Positions 7,715 to 15,724 of a stretch of 64,000 nucleotides of DNA are shown piece by piece; positions within the stretch are counted from its first letter, which is position 1, and each line of letters starts with the position of its first letter. Position numbers and translations under genes: made by a program. The DNA comes from Roseiarcus sp963753135 (GTDB taxonomy: Bacteria > Pseudomonadota > Alphaproteobacteria > Rhizobiales > Beijerinckiaceae). The stretch lies in the NCBI GenBank assembly GCA_963753135.1, contig CAVWBA010000004.1:1-64000 (forward strand), written 5' to 3'. The notes beneath the pieces are model-generated. The model was not told the DNA's origin. It worked only from the letters and a program-made list of their open reading frames with translations, and searched no databases.

Positions 7715-8755
7715 ATGCAAGCCCAGGAAACGCCCAAAAGCGGAGTCGCAACACGGCTTGTCGCCGCCATCAGAACCTTCGCGCGGTCCAAGGTCGGATG
7801 GAGAGCGAAACTGATATTCGCCGCGATCGTCGTCCTCCTCATCGGGGCGAACGGCCTCAATGTCGCGAATAGCTACGTCAACAGGAACCTGATGTCCGCA
7901 ATCGCCGAGCGGCGCTTCGGCGACTTCGTCCGGCAGGCGCAGTTCACGATCGCAGTCTTCGCGGCGTCTACAATCGTCGCAGTTCTGGCGCGCTTCGCCG
8001 AGGAGCGGCTGGGGCTTCTGTGGCGCGAGTTCATGACCGAGCGCGCCGTCGCCACCTATATGACGAACGGAACTTACCATCGCCTCGCGATATCGGACGA
8101 GCTCGCAAACCCGGATCAGCGGATCGCCGAAGACGTGCGCGCGTTTACCGCGACCACGCTTTCCTTCGCGCTCATGGCGATGAACAGCGCCTTCACGATC
8201 CTCGCCTTTTCCGGCGTCCTTTGGTCAGTCAGCCCGCTGCTCTACGCGATCTCCGTCGCTTATGCCGCGCTCGGCTCGTACCTGACGATCAGGCTCGCCC
8301 GGCCGCTCGTTAAGCTCAACAGCGACCAGCTTGACCATGAGGCGAGCTTCCGCTCTGCTCTCATTCATGTTCGCGACAATTCCGAGGCTATTATGCTTGG
8401 AGGTGAAGGTGAGCAGGAGGCCGCCCGGATTGGGGAGCGGCTCGATCGGCTGGCTGAGAATTTCCGGAGCATCACTTCCGTCAACCGCAATGTCGGGTTC
8501 TTCTCGACCGGATACAATTGGCTGATTCAGCTCATTCCGATTCTGATCATCGCGCCTGCCTTCATGCGTGGCGAGATCGAGTTCGGCGTGATCACCCAAT
8601 CCGCGATGGTGTTCACGACCCTCGTCGCCGCGTTCTCACTGGTTGTCACGCAGTTTCAGTCGCTGTCGACCTATGCCGCGGTCGTTTCGCGGCTGGGTTC
8701 TCTGCTTGACGCGTTCGAGGGCGACGCCTCCGCTTCGCCTTCGGGATCGGCGTAG
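7715..8755 (+). CDS. SbmA/BacA-like (ABC_membrane_2) permease without ATPase domain
   Basis: 346-residue membrane protein with about six helices. The family marker is LANPDQRIAEDVRAF near residue 125, the loop typical of ABC_membrane_2 transporters (YddA, BclA and the SbmA/BacA group). Most relatives with this marker continue into a C-terminal ATP-binding domain of about 200 residues. Here the protein stops right after the membrane domain (LLDAFEGDASASPSGSA) and the next gene is on the other strand, so no Walker motifs exist. It may work like SbmA, driven by the proton gradient, or be a truncated transporter. The ATG at 7715 follows GAGGCGAGGC. Confidence 0.7.
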   Translation: MQAQETPKSGVATRLVAAIRTFARSKVGWRAKLIFAAIVVLLIGANGLNVANSYVNRNLMSAIAERRFGDFVRQAQFTIAVFAASTIVAVLARFAEERLGLLWREFMTERAVATYMTNGTYHRLAISDELANPDQRIAEDVRAFTATTLSFALMAMNSAFTILAFSGVLWSVSPLLYAISVAYAALGSYLTIRLARPLVKLNSDQLDHEASFRSALIHVRDNSEAIMLGGEGEQEAARIGERLDRLAENFRSITSVNRNVGFFSTGYNWLIQLIPILIIAPAFMRGEIEFGVITQSAMVFTTLVAAFSLVVTQFQSLSTYAAVVSRLGSLLDAFEGDASASPSGSA

Positions 8756-8779
8756 TCGAGCCCAAGGATGCTCGAACGC

Positions 8780-10003
8780 CTATTCCGCCGCCTCGCGCAT
8801 CGCTACGCGCATGGCGGCGCGCAGATCGTCAATCGGAGCCAATCGGCCCTCGCGCTCGACATGCCAGAAGGTCCACCCGTTGCAGGCGGGCAGCCCCTGC
8901 ACCAGTGCGCCGATCTTGTGGATCGATCCGACAGCAGGGCCAGCGGCGAGCGCGCCATCGGCTCGCACCAGAGCGCTATGGCGCCGCGCCGCGTCGACCA
9001 ATCGTTCGCCTGGGCGCGCAAGGCCAGCTTCGACGACGCTTGAGAAAGCCACGCGAGGCTCGCTGCGGCGCGTCGGCGCGACCGCAAGCGCCGCTTCGGG
9101 CAACGGCTCGACCGCGTCGATCCGCTTGCGCGCAGCTTCGGCATAGACCGGGTCCCGCTCGATGCCGATGAACGACCGGCCAAGCCGCCGCGCAGCGACG
9201 CCGGTGGTGCCGGAGCCAAAAAACGGATCGAGCACCAGATCGCCCGGGTTGGAAGCCGCCAGCAACACCCGCGCGAGCAGCGCTTCGGGCTTTTGCGTCG
9301 GGTGGGCCTTTCGCCCGCTCTCGTCCTTCAGCCGCTCCGACCCGGTGCAGATGGGCAGAAACCAATCGGAACGGACCTGCACGTCCTCGTTGCCGGCCTT
9401 CAAGGCCTCGTAATTGAACGTATAGGCCTTGGCCTCGGGCCCACGCGCGGCCCAGATCATGGTCTCGTGGGCGTTGGTGAAGCGGCGGCCGCGGAAGTTC
9501 GGCATCGGGTTGGCTTTGCGCCAGACGATGTCGTTCAGGATCCAGAAGCCGAGATCCTGTAAGATCGCGCCGACGCGGAAGATGTTGTGATAGGAGCCGA
9601 TCACCACGATCGTCGCGGCAGGCTTCATCAGCCGGCGGACGGCCATCAGCCACTCGCGCGTGAACCCGTCATATTCGGCGAAATCGGCGAACTTGTCCCA
9701 GGAATCGTCCACCCCGTCGACCAGGCTCTGGTCGGGACGCGACAGCGCGCCTTCGAGCTGCAGGTTATAGGGAGGGTCGGCGAAGACGAGATCAATCGAG
9801 GCTGGAGGAAGCCTCATCATTTCCCCGACGCAGTCGCCGACGAGGATCGCGTCGCGAGGAGCGGAAGTCCCCTCGCCGAGCGCCTTTGGCACTGCGGCCG
9901 GGCGTTTCGCCTCGCCGGTCCCAGTACGCGAAACCTGAATCTGGGCGGGGAGGCGGAACGCTCCGGCACGCGCGATACGCATCAACGCAACCACTCGACG
10001 CAT
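8780..10003 (-). CDS. ccrM: Cell-cycle adenine DNA methyltransferase CcrM (GANTC)
   Basis: 407-residue beta-class N6-adenine methyltransferase that methylates GANTC sites and governs replication-linked gene expression in alphaproteobacteria. Order of motifs: DAILVGDCVGEMMRLP, the catalytic FADPPYNLQLEG (DPPY) near residue 76, the target-recognition region, then LDPFFGSGTTGVAARRLGRSFIG (SAM motif I, given here in part). The C-terminal RAMA domain with GWTFWHVE is present, as in Caulobacter CcrM. An internal start seven codons downstream is possible. rnhB lies directly upstream in the same direction. No GANTC site was seen in the intergenic gap. Confidence 0.93.
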   Translation of the reverse strand: MRRVVALMRIARAGAFRLPAQIQVSRTGTGEAKRPAAVPKALGEGTSAPRDAILVGDCVGEMMRLPPASIDLVFADPPYNLQLEGALSRPDQSLVDGVDDSWDKFADFAEYDGFTREWLMAVRRLMKPAATIVVIGSYHNIFRVGAILQDLGFWILNDIVWRKANPMPNFRGRRFTNAHETMIWAARGPEAKAYTFNYEALKAGNEDVQVRSDWFLPICTGSERLKDESGRKAHPTQKPEALLARVLLAASNPGDLVLDPFFGSGTTGVAARRLGRSFIGIERDPVYAEAARKRIDAVEPLPEAALAVAPTRRSEPRVAFSSVVEAGLARPGERLVDAARRHSALVRADGALAAGPAVGSIHKIGALVQGLPACNGWTFWHVEREGRLAPIDDLRAAMRVAMREAAE

Positions 10004-10100
10004 GAGCCAGATCGTTCGAACCGGCGCGTCGTTTATGCTCGGTTTAAAGTAAAGGTCCGGTTATGCCCCCGGCCATGCCGCTGTGTCGTTTTCGTACGGC

Positions 10101-10115
10101 TTAAGTCGTTCTAAA
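10101..10115 (-). promoter_or_regulatory. Candidate CtrA box upstream of ccrM
   Basis: On the minus strand the sequence reads TTTA-N7-TTAA, one mismatch from the CtrA consensus TTAA-N7-TTAA. It lies about 100 bases upstream of the ccrM start in the gap after rnhB. ccrM is a CtrA target in Caulobacter. The match is short and could be chance. Confidence 0.35.
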
Positions 10116-10159
10116 GGATATTAGACTTCAACCCTTTTGAAACCTTTTTCGGTCGCGGA

Positions 10160-10828
10160 TCATTGTTCTTCCGGCGCAAGTCGAAATGAGCGCCGGTGAT
10201 AAGGGCATGGGCCCGCCGAGGCCAAAGCTCGACGGTGCCCGGCGGTCGCATAGCCGACATGCTCGGCGAAGCCATATTGCGGGTATTCAAGCCCAAGATT
10301 GCGCATGAGCGCATCCCGCATCGTCTTGGCGACAATCGAAGCGGCGGCGATTGACATCGAGAGAGCGTCCCCGTCGATGATCGGGCGCGCCGGGCAGATG
10401 AGGCCGTCGGGCAGATCGCGGCCGTCGATCAGCGCGAAGTGCGGGCGCACGCTTAACGCCGCTAAAGCCCGCGCCATGGCGCGAAGCGCCGCGCCGCGAA
10501 TGTTGAAGAGGTCGATTTCCTCGACGCTGGCGAAGACGACGGAGACGCTCAGCGCCTTCACGAAGATGATCTCGCACAGCGATTCGCGCGCGGGCGCCTG
10601 GAGCACCTTCGAATCGTTGAGCCCTTCTGGCAGATCATTGGGATCGAGAATGACGGCGGCCACGCCGACCGGTCCGGCGAGGGGCCCGCGCCCGACTTCA
10701 TCGACGCCGGCGACCCATCGATGGCCGTTTGCGAAGGCCTCGCGCTCGAAATCAAAATGGGGCGTGAGGACGGTGGGACGCGGTGGCGGAGCGGCCTTTT
10801 TCTTTACGGTCTTCACGCCGTTCGCCAC
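10160..10828 (-). CDS. rnhB: Ribonuclease HII
   Basis: 222-residue RNase HII, which removes ribonucleotides and RNA from RNA-DNA hybrids. The DEDD active site is visible: VAGVDEVGRGPLAG (Asp and Glu near residue 42), the Asp of ALIDGRDLP, and the final acidic position in PIIDGDALSMSIAAASIVAK. The GYATAGHRRALASAGPCPYH segment with the substrate-binding helices and the HRRSFR tail are typical. The N-terminus has a Lys/Pro-rich extension of about 20 residues. It shares its direction and probably its regulation with ccrM, a common pairing in Rhizobiales. Confidence 0.94.
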   Translation of the reverse strand: MANGVKTVKKKAAPPPRPTVLTPHFDFEREAFANGHRWVAGVDEVGRGPLAGPVGVAAVILDPNDLPEGLNDSKVLQAPARESLCEIIFVKALSVSVVFASVEEIDLFNIRGAALRAMARALAALSVRPHFALIDGRDLPDGLICPARPIIDGDALSMSIAAASIVAKTMRDALMRNLGLEYPQYGFAEHVGYATAGHRRALASAGPCPYHRRSFRLAPEEQ

Positions 10829-10997
10829 GAATCATGCTCTCCGCTCGTCCGAAGTTATCGCAGCGACGACGGGCGCGCCAAGGTCGAACCGCGAAACGCC
10901 GGTGGAAATCGAGGCGGCGCGCGGGCCGCGTGCGCGACAGGAGACTTGCACGCGCGAAAATGCGCCGGCCCTCGAAATCAGATATATCCGACTCATC

Positions 10998-11501
10998 ATG
11001 ACCATCGGCGCGATTCGCATTCTCGGCGTCGATCCCGGCCTGCGGGCGACCGGCTGGGGGGTGATCGAGGCCGCTGGTTCGCGGCTCAGCTTCGTCGGCT
11101 GCGGCTCGATCGAGACTGACGCTACGACTTCGCTTGCCGAGCGGTTGGCGGGGATCCATCGCTTGCTGATTGGGCTCGTCGAACGCGAGGGGCCGCATGA
11201 GGCGGCGATCGAGGAGACCTTCATCAACCGCGATCCGCAATCGGCGCTGAAACTCGGGCAGGCGCGGGGCGTCGCGCTCGCGACATTGGCTCTGACCGGC
11301 CTGCCGGTCGCGGAATACGCCGCCAATCTCATCAAGAAGACGGTGGTCGGCGTCGGTCACGCGGAAAAACGGCAGGTGGCGATGATGGTGAGGATGCTGT
11401 TGCCGGCCTCGACCGCGACGACCTCGGACGCAGCCGACGCGCTCGCCGTCGCCATTTGCCACGCCCAGCATCGCGCGGCGCGCGCGAGGGGCGCGGCATG
11501 A
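10998..11501 (+). CDS. ruvC: Holliday junction endonuclease RuvC
   Basis: 167-residue resolvase that cuts four-way junctions with RuvAB. Acidic catalytic residues sit in RILGVDPGLRATGWG (first Asp), AAIEETFINRDP (Glu) and TSDAADALAVAICH (the two C-terminal Asp). LIKKTVVGVGHAEK is the DNA-binding segment. The start MTIGAIRI is used although an open frame runs much further upstream through the rnhB antisense. The stop overlaps the ruvA ATG as ATGA, which indicates translational coupling. Confidence 0.96.
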   Translation: MTIGAIRILGVDPGLRATGWGVIEAAGSRLSFVGCGSIETDATTSLAERLAGIHRLLIGLVEREGPHEAAIEETFINRDPQSALKLGQARGVALATLALTGLPVAEYAANLIKKTVVGVGHAEKRQVAMMVRMLLPASTATTSDAADALAVAICHAQHRAARARGAA

Positions 11502-12112
11502 TCGGCAAGCTCAAGGGCGTAATCGACAGCGTCGACGAGGAGGCGTTGATCCTCGACGTCAACGGCGTCGGCTATCTCGTTTCCGCCTCGGCCCGCACCC
11601 TGCGGGCGCTGCCCGGCGTCGGCAATGAGGCGGAGCTGCTCATCGAGACGCACGTGCGCGAAGACGCGATCAAGCTTTACGGCTTCCTCACGGCCGGCGA
11701 GCGCGACTGGTTTCGCCTACTGCAAAGCGTGCAGGGTGTCGGCGCCAAGGTCGCGCTCGGGATTCTCGGCGCCCTCTCGGCAGAAGCCTTGAGCGCGGCA
11801 GTCGCGCGGCAGGACAGGGCGATGATGGCGCGCGCGCCAGGGGTCGGCCCCAAGCTTGCCGCTCGCCTCGTGCTCGAACTCAAGGACAAGGCGCCGGCTT
11901 TTGCGATCGCCGATTTCGCACACGCGGAATCGGGTCTCGAGCGTGCGCCCAGGCTCGCCAAGGCGGCCGAGGACGCCGTCCTCGCCCTCGTCAGCCTCGG
12001 CTACCCCCAGCCCCAGGCCGCAGCCGCCGTGGCGAGGATTTCCGCTCAGCTTGGGCCGGCGGCCGAGACCGCCACGCTCATCCGCGCGGGCTTGAAGGAA
12101 CTGGCGCAGTGA
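11498..12112 (+). CDS. ruvA: Holliday junction branch migration protein RuvA
   Basis: 204-residue junction-binding subunit. It has an N-terminal OB fold (MIGKLKGVIDSVDEEALILD), two helix-hairpin-helix motifs (SVQGVGAKVALGIL and APGVGPKLAARLVLELK), and a C-terminal RuvB-contact domain (AEDAVLALVSLGYPQPQA). The length is normal. The next gene downstream is not ruvB but a toxin-antitoxin pair 44 bases away. Confidence 0.96.
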   Translation: MIGKLKGVIDSVDEEALILDVNGVGYLVSASARTLRALPGVGNEAELLIETHVREDAIKLYGFLTAGERDWFRLLQSVQGVGAKVALGILGALSAEALSAAVARQDRAMMARAPGVGPKLAARLVLELKDKAPAFAIADFAHAESGLERAPRLAKAAEDAVLALVSLGYPQPQAAAAVARISAQLGPAAETATLIRAGLKELAQ

Positions 12113-12156
12113 GCGGCTTTACGATATGCCGATCGATGGGTAAAGGGTAAGAAAAG

Positions 12157-12369
12157 ATGCTCGCTACATCGAAGATTTCCCCGAAATATCAGATCTCGAT
12201 TCCCAAGGCTGTTCGTGAACGATTAGATTGGCGTCCCGGCCAAAGGATCGCGTTCATTGAAAAGGGCAAAGGCGTGCTCATGATCGCGGTGCCCAATCGA
12301 GAGGATCTCGTCGGGATAGCTCGCGGAGCCAACATCGACAATTACCGCGACCGCAATGATCGATATTGA
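12157..12369 (+). CDS. AbrB/MazE-type antitoxin
   Basis: 70-residue swapped-hairpin DNA-binding protein: SKISPKYQISIPKAVRERL, then WRPGQRIAFIEKGKGVL, the SpoVT/AbrB domain. The short C-terminal tail (about residues 50-70) would block the partner PIN toxin. It overlaps the toxin start by one base (TGATG). Proteins of this type normally bind their own promoter, here presumably the 44-base gap after ruvA. The pair sits inside the ruv cluster. Confidence 0.85.
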   Translation: MLATSKISPKYQISIPKAVRERLDWRPGQRIAFIEKGKGVLMIAVPNREDLVGIARGANIDNYRDRNDRY

Positions 12370-12749
12370 TGCGCGTCGTAGACACTTCGGCCTGGCTCGA
12401 ATGGCTCAGCGATAGCGCGCTTGGCCGCACGGTCGGCCTGGAGCTTCCGCAGGCGGAAGCTTGGATCGTGCCGACGATCGTTCAATATGAGCTGGCGCGT
12501 TGCCTTTCCCGTGAGGTCTCCGAAGACGCGGCCGACGAGACGATCGCCTTTTCTACGCGATGCGTCGTGGCGACCTTGACCATCGAACTTGCGATCCAAG
12601 CGGCCGAAATCGCCAAAGACGGCGGACTCGCGATGGCCGATGCGATTATTTACGCCACCGCGGTCGCCGCAGACGCCGATCTCCTCACCTGCGACGCCCA
12701 TTTCGCCGAATTGCCGCGCGTCGTCTATGTGGCGAAGGGGGCGCAGTGA
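12369..12749 (+). CDS. vapC: VapC-type PIN-domain toxin
   Basis: 126-residue PIN-domain ribonuclease, predicted to cut tRNA or other RNA when free of its antitoxin. The acidic quartet is intact: MRVVDTSAWLEWL, the Glu of VQYELARCL, MADAIIYATA, and LLTCDAHF. The length is typical. An upstream TTG is in frame, but ATG at 12369 fits the TGATG coupling with the antitoxin. Its stop overlaps the next gene's GTG start as GTGA. Confidence 0.88.
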   Translation: MRVVDTSAWLEWLSDSALGRTVGLELPQAEAWIVPTIVQYELARCLSREVSEDAADETIAFSTRCVVATLTIELAIQAAEIAKDGGLAMADAIIYATAVAADADLLTCDAHFAELPRVVYVAKGAQ

Positions 12750-13306
12750 GCGGGCGTCCCTTCTTTGTCCCGATGATTGGCATCGTGCTCTTGTTCGCAG
12801 CGCTGGGTCCGGCGATCGGCGGAGCGCTGTTCATTCCCCTTTCCATCGTTTTCAAAACGCCGACCGATCTCGAGGCGATCGGCCTCATGGTTTTGATCAG
12901 CACGTTTTTTGGCCACGCCATTGGGCTGATCGCCGCCTACGTCGTCGGCATCGGTCCAGCCGCGGCTACCGGATTTCTTTATGCGCTGTGGGACGCCGTT
13001 GCGCCGGAGCGGGCGCCCCGCGCGCTCGTCGCCGCTCTCATCGGCGGGCTCATCGTCTATGGCCTCCTCTTGCGCCTCAACCCGGTCTGGGCGTCGTTCG
13101 AGATGACGGTCAGGACCAACGTGAGCGGAGAGGCCGTCGACTGGGCCTTTCCGGGCCGGGTCGCCGTCACGCTTGGCCATGCTTTTGTCGCTTGCGCCGC
13201 CATCGCGGGTCTTGTCTGCGCATTCGTCGCAAACCTCATCGGACTAACCATGCGGCAGGAATTGACCTTGGCGGATCGCCTTCATCCCCCGGGCGAAGGC
13301 GGCTGA
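12746..13306 (+). CDS. Conserved-looking inner-membrane protein, unknown function
   Basis: 186-residue protein with about five hydrophobic helices (for example PMIGIVLLFAALGPAIG, AIGLMVLISTFFGHAIG, LVAALIGGLIVYGLLL, AFVACAAIAGLVCAF). No catalytic motif was recognised. The GTG start overlaps the vapC stop, and the stop lies 1 base before the ruvB GTG, so it is translated as part of the ruv string. An internal ATG ten codons in is an alternative start. Family unknown. Confidence 0.7.
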   Translation: MSGRPFFVPMIGIVLLFAALGPAIGGALFIPLSIVFKTPTDLEAIGLMVLISTFFGHAIGLIAAYVVGIGPAAATGFLYALWDAVAPERAPRALVAALIGGLIVYGLLLRLNPVWASFEMTVRTNVSGEAVDWAFPGRVAVTLGHAFVACAAIAGLVCAFVANLIGLTMRQELTLADRLHPPGEGG

Positions 13307-13307
13307 G

Positions 13308-14342
13308 GTGGCCGAAGCACCCCGCCGGCTCGTCTCAGCCGAGAAACGTCCGGAGGACGAGACGGCGGTTCGCCCGCAGTTCCTGGCCGATTTCGCTGGC
13401 CAGGAAGCGGCGCGCAAGAATCTTGGCGTCTTCATCCAATCCGCCAGATCGCGCGGCGAGGCGCTCGATCACGTGCTGTTCGTCGGTCCGCCTGGCCTCG
13501 GCAAGACGACGCTCGCGCAGATCGTCGCGCGCGAGCTCGGCGTCAATTTCCATTCGACCTCAGGCCCGGTCATAGGCAAGGCGGGCGACCTCGCGGCCCA
13601 ACTCACCAATCTCGAGCCGCGGGATGTGCTGTTCATCGACGAGATTCACCGCCTCAATCCGGCGGTCGAAGAGATTCTCTATCCGGCGATGGAGGATTTC
13701 CAGCTCGACCTCATCATCGGCGCGGGGCCCGCGGCCCGCTCGGTGAAGATCGACCTCGCCCAGTTCACCCTGATTGGCGCGACGACGCGGGCCGGGCTCA
13801 TCACCACGCCGTTGCGCGATCGTTTCGGCATTCCGATCCGGCTCAATTTTTACACGACCGAGGAGCTGCAGGGCATCGTTGCGCGCGGCGCCAGAGTGAT
13901 CGGCCTGGCGCTAGCCGATGACGGCGCGAACGAAATCGCCAAGCGCTCGCGCGGCACGCCTCGCATCGCCGGGCGCCTGCTCAGGCGCGTGCGCGATTTC
14001 GCCGTGGTCGAAGGCGCAAAAAGCGTGACGCGGGCGCTCGCCGACAGCGCGCTTAAGTTGCTCGACGTCGACGCGATCGGGCTCGACGAGATGGATCGGC
14101 GCTATCTCGATGTCATCGCGGTCAAGTTCGGCGGAGGACCGGTTGGCGTTGAAACCATCGCCGCCGCGCTCTCCGAGCCGCGCGACGCGATCGAGGACAT
14201 CATCGAGCCCTACCTCATCCAGCTCGGTTTCGTGCAGCGCACGCCGCGCGGGCGCCTCTTGACGTCGCACGCATTCCGCCACCTCGGCCTCGCCGAGCCA
14301 CGGCGCGAGGGGCCGCAGCCGACCCTGTTCGAGGAGGAGTAA
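13308..14342 (+). CDS. ruvB: Holliday junction helicase RuvB
   Basis: 344-residue AAA+ motor that drives branch migration. Walker A is VGPPGLGKTTLAQ, Walker B LFIDEIHRLN, sensor 1 LIGATTRAGLI, and the arginine finger is in the PLRDRFGI region. The C-terminal winged helix (DPYLDVIAVKFGG-like region and LIQLGFVQRTPRGR) is complete. The start is GTG and follows the membrane-protein gene with almost no gap. Confidence 0.96.
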   Translation: MAEAPRRLVSAEKRPEDETAVRPQFLADFAGQEAARKNLGVFIQSARSRGEALDHVLFVGPPGLGKTTLAQIVARELGVNFHSTSGPVIGKAGDLAAQLTNLEPRDVLFIDEIHRLNPAVEEILYPAMEDFQLDLIIGAGPAARSVKIDLAQFTLIGATTRAGLITTPLRDRFGIPIRLNFYTTEELQGIVARGARVIGLALADDGANEIAKRSRGTPRIAGRLLRRVRDFAVVEGAKSVTRALADSALKLLDVDAIGLDEMDRRYLDVIAVKFGGGPVGVETIAAALSEPRDAIEDIIEPYLIQLGFVQRTPRGRLLTSHAFRHLGLAEPRREGPQPTLFEEE

Positions 14343-14345
14343 GCC

Positions 14346-15296
14346 TTGAAGCCGCGCACGGTCTCTCACATCGTCAGCTTCCTCGAGGCGCTCGCCTCAG
14401 AGCGCGGCGCGAGCGTGAATACGATCGAGGCCTATCGACGGGATCTCGCCGACTACGAGGCCCATCTGAAAGCCAGGGGGGTGGACGCGCTGAAGGCGGA
14501 CACAAACCATGTGCGCGAGTTTCTTTCCGCGCGTGGCGCGCAGAAGCTGAGCGCTGCATCGCTGGCGCGCCGTCTGTCGGCGATCCGCCAGTTTCACAAG
14601 TTCCTTTACGCCGAAGGCTGGCGGCGCGATGACCCTACGCTGGCGGTCGAGGGCCCGCGCCGATCGCGCCCGCTGCCGAAGCTCTTGAGCATGGCCGAGG
14701 TCGAGCGCCTGATCGCGACCGCGCGCGAAGGCCTCGAGATCGCAGAGCGCCCGCTGCGCGAGCGCCTGGACGCGGCGCGCAGCGCTTGTCTCATCGAGCT
14801 CATTTATGGGTCGGGCTTGCGCGTGTCGGAAGCCTTGAGCCTCAAGACGTCAATCGCAACGGCCAAGGCTCCGCTCATCGCGGTGCGCGGCAAGGGCGAC
14901 AAGGAGCGCCTGGCGCCGCTGTCGGGTCCCGCTCGCGAGGCGATCCGCGCGTTTCGGGCCCTGCTCGATCAAGTCTCGCCGGGCGTGGCGACGAGCCCCT
15001 GGCTCTTTCCCGCCGCGAGCGCGAGCGGCCATATGACGCGCCAGGCCTTCGCGCGCGATCTCAAGCGCATCGCCGCGGCGGCCGGTATTGCATCCACGCG
15101 CGTGAGCCCGCACGTGCTTCGCCACGCCTTCGCCAGTCACCTGTTGCAGAACGGGGCGGACCTGCGCGTCGTTCAGGATCTCCTCGGCCATGCCGATATC
15201 GCGACGACGCAGATCTATACCCATGTGCTCGACGAGCGCGCCAAGGCGATGGTGCGCGATCTGCATCCCATGAACGACAACGGCGAAAGTGGATGA
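14346..15296 (+). CDS. xerD: Site-specific tyrosine recombinase XerD
   Basis: 316-residue recombinase that resolves chromosome dimers at dif with XerC. The N-terminal SAM-like domain is followed by catalytic residues in IYGSGLRVSEAL (Arg), VRGKGDKERLAPL (Lys), SPHVLRHAFASHLL (His and Arg), and LGHADIATTQIYTHV (His and Tyr). The start is TTG with a strong GAGGAGGAG ribosome-binding site inside the end of ruvB. XerC versus XerD cannot be settled with certainty from sequence alone, but the LGHADIATTQIYTH form favours XerD. Its stop overlaps the next gene as ATGA. Confidence 0.88.
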   Translation: MKPRTVSHIVSFLEALASERGASVNTIEAYRRDLADYEAHLKARGVDALKADTNHVREFLSARGAQKLSAASLARRLSAIRQFHKFLYAEGWRRDDPTLAVEGPRRSRPLPKLLSMAEVERLIATAREGLEIAERPLRERLDAARSACLIELIYGSGLRVSEALSLKTSIATAKAPLIAVRGKGDKERLAPLSGPAREAIRAFRALLDQVSPGVATSPWLFPAASASGHMTRQAFARDLKRIAAAAGIASTRVSPHVLRHAFASHLLQNGADLRVVQDLLGHADIATTQIYTHVLDERAKAMVRDLHPMNDNGESG

Positions 15297-15622
15297 CGGC
15301 CAAGCGCCAGCCTTGGCGCGCGACGCCGGGGGGCGTCGTCGTCTCATGCCGTCTGACCCCGAAGGGCGGCCGCGACACGATCGACGGCGTGGCTGAGCTT
15401 GCCGACGGGTCGTCCGTGCTCACGGCGCGCGTGCGCAAAGCTCCGCAGGACGGTGAAGCCAATCGCGCCTTGTGCGCGCTGTTGGCGGAGCGGCTGGGCG
15501 CGCCAAGCTCGAGCGCGCGGATCGTCGCCGGCTCGAAGAGCCGCCTGAAGCAGGTCGCGGTTTCGGGCGATCCGGCGGCCCTCGCGGCTAGGCTGGAAGC
15601 GCTGTCGGCGAACGGTAAATGA
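15293..15622 (+). CDS. DUF167 (YggU) family protein
   Basis: 109-residue small alpha/beta protein. CRLTPKGGRDTIDG and VRKAPQDGEANRALCALLAE followed by IVAGSKSRLKQVAV are the conserved DUF167 segments. Biochemical function is unknown in the family. It is translationally coupled to xerD. Confidence 0.9.
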   Translation: MTAKRQPWRATPGGVVVSCRLTPKGGRDTIDGVAELADGSSVLTARVRKAPQDGEANRALCALLAERLGAPSSSARIVAGSKSRLKQVAVSGDPAALAARLEALSANGK

Positions 15623-15724
15623 GAGAGGCTGCCGCGCGACGGACGCCATTGCGCGAAAAGCGAAAAAGGGCTTCGATGGCGCAAAGCTCGTGATCGCGAG
15701 CACCTCGCTTCAGGAGAAGATGCC

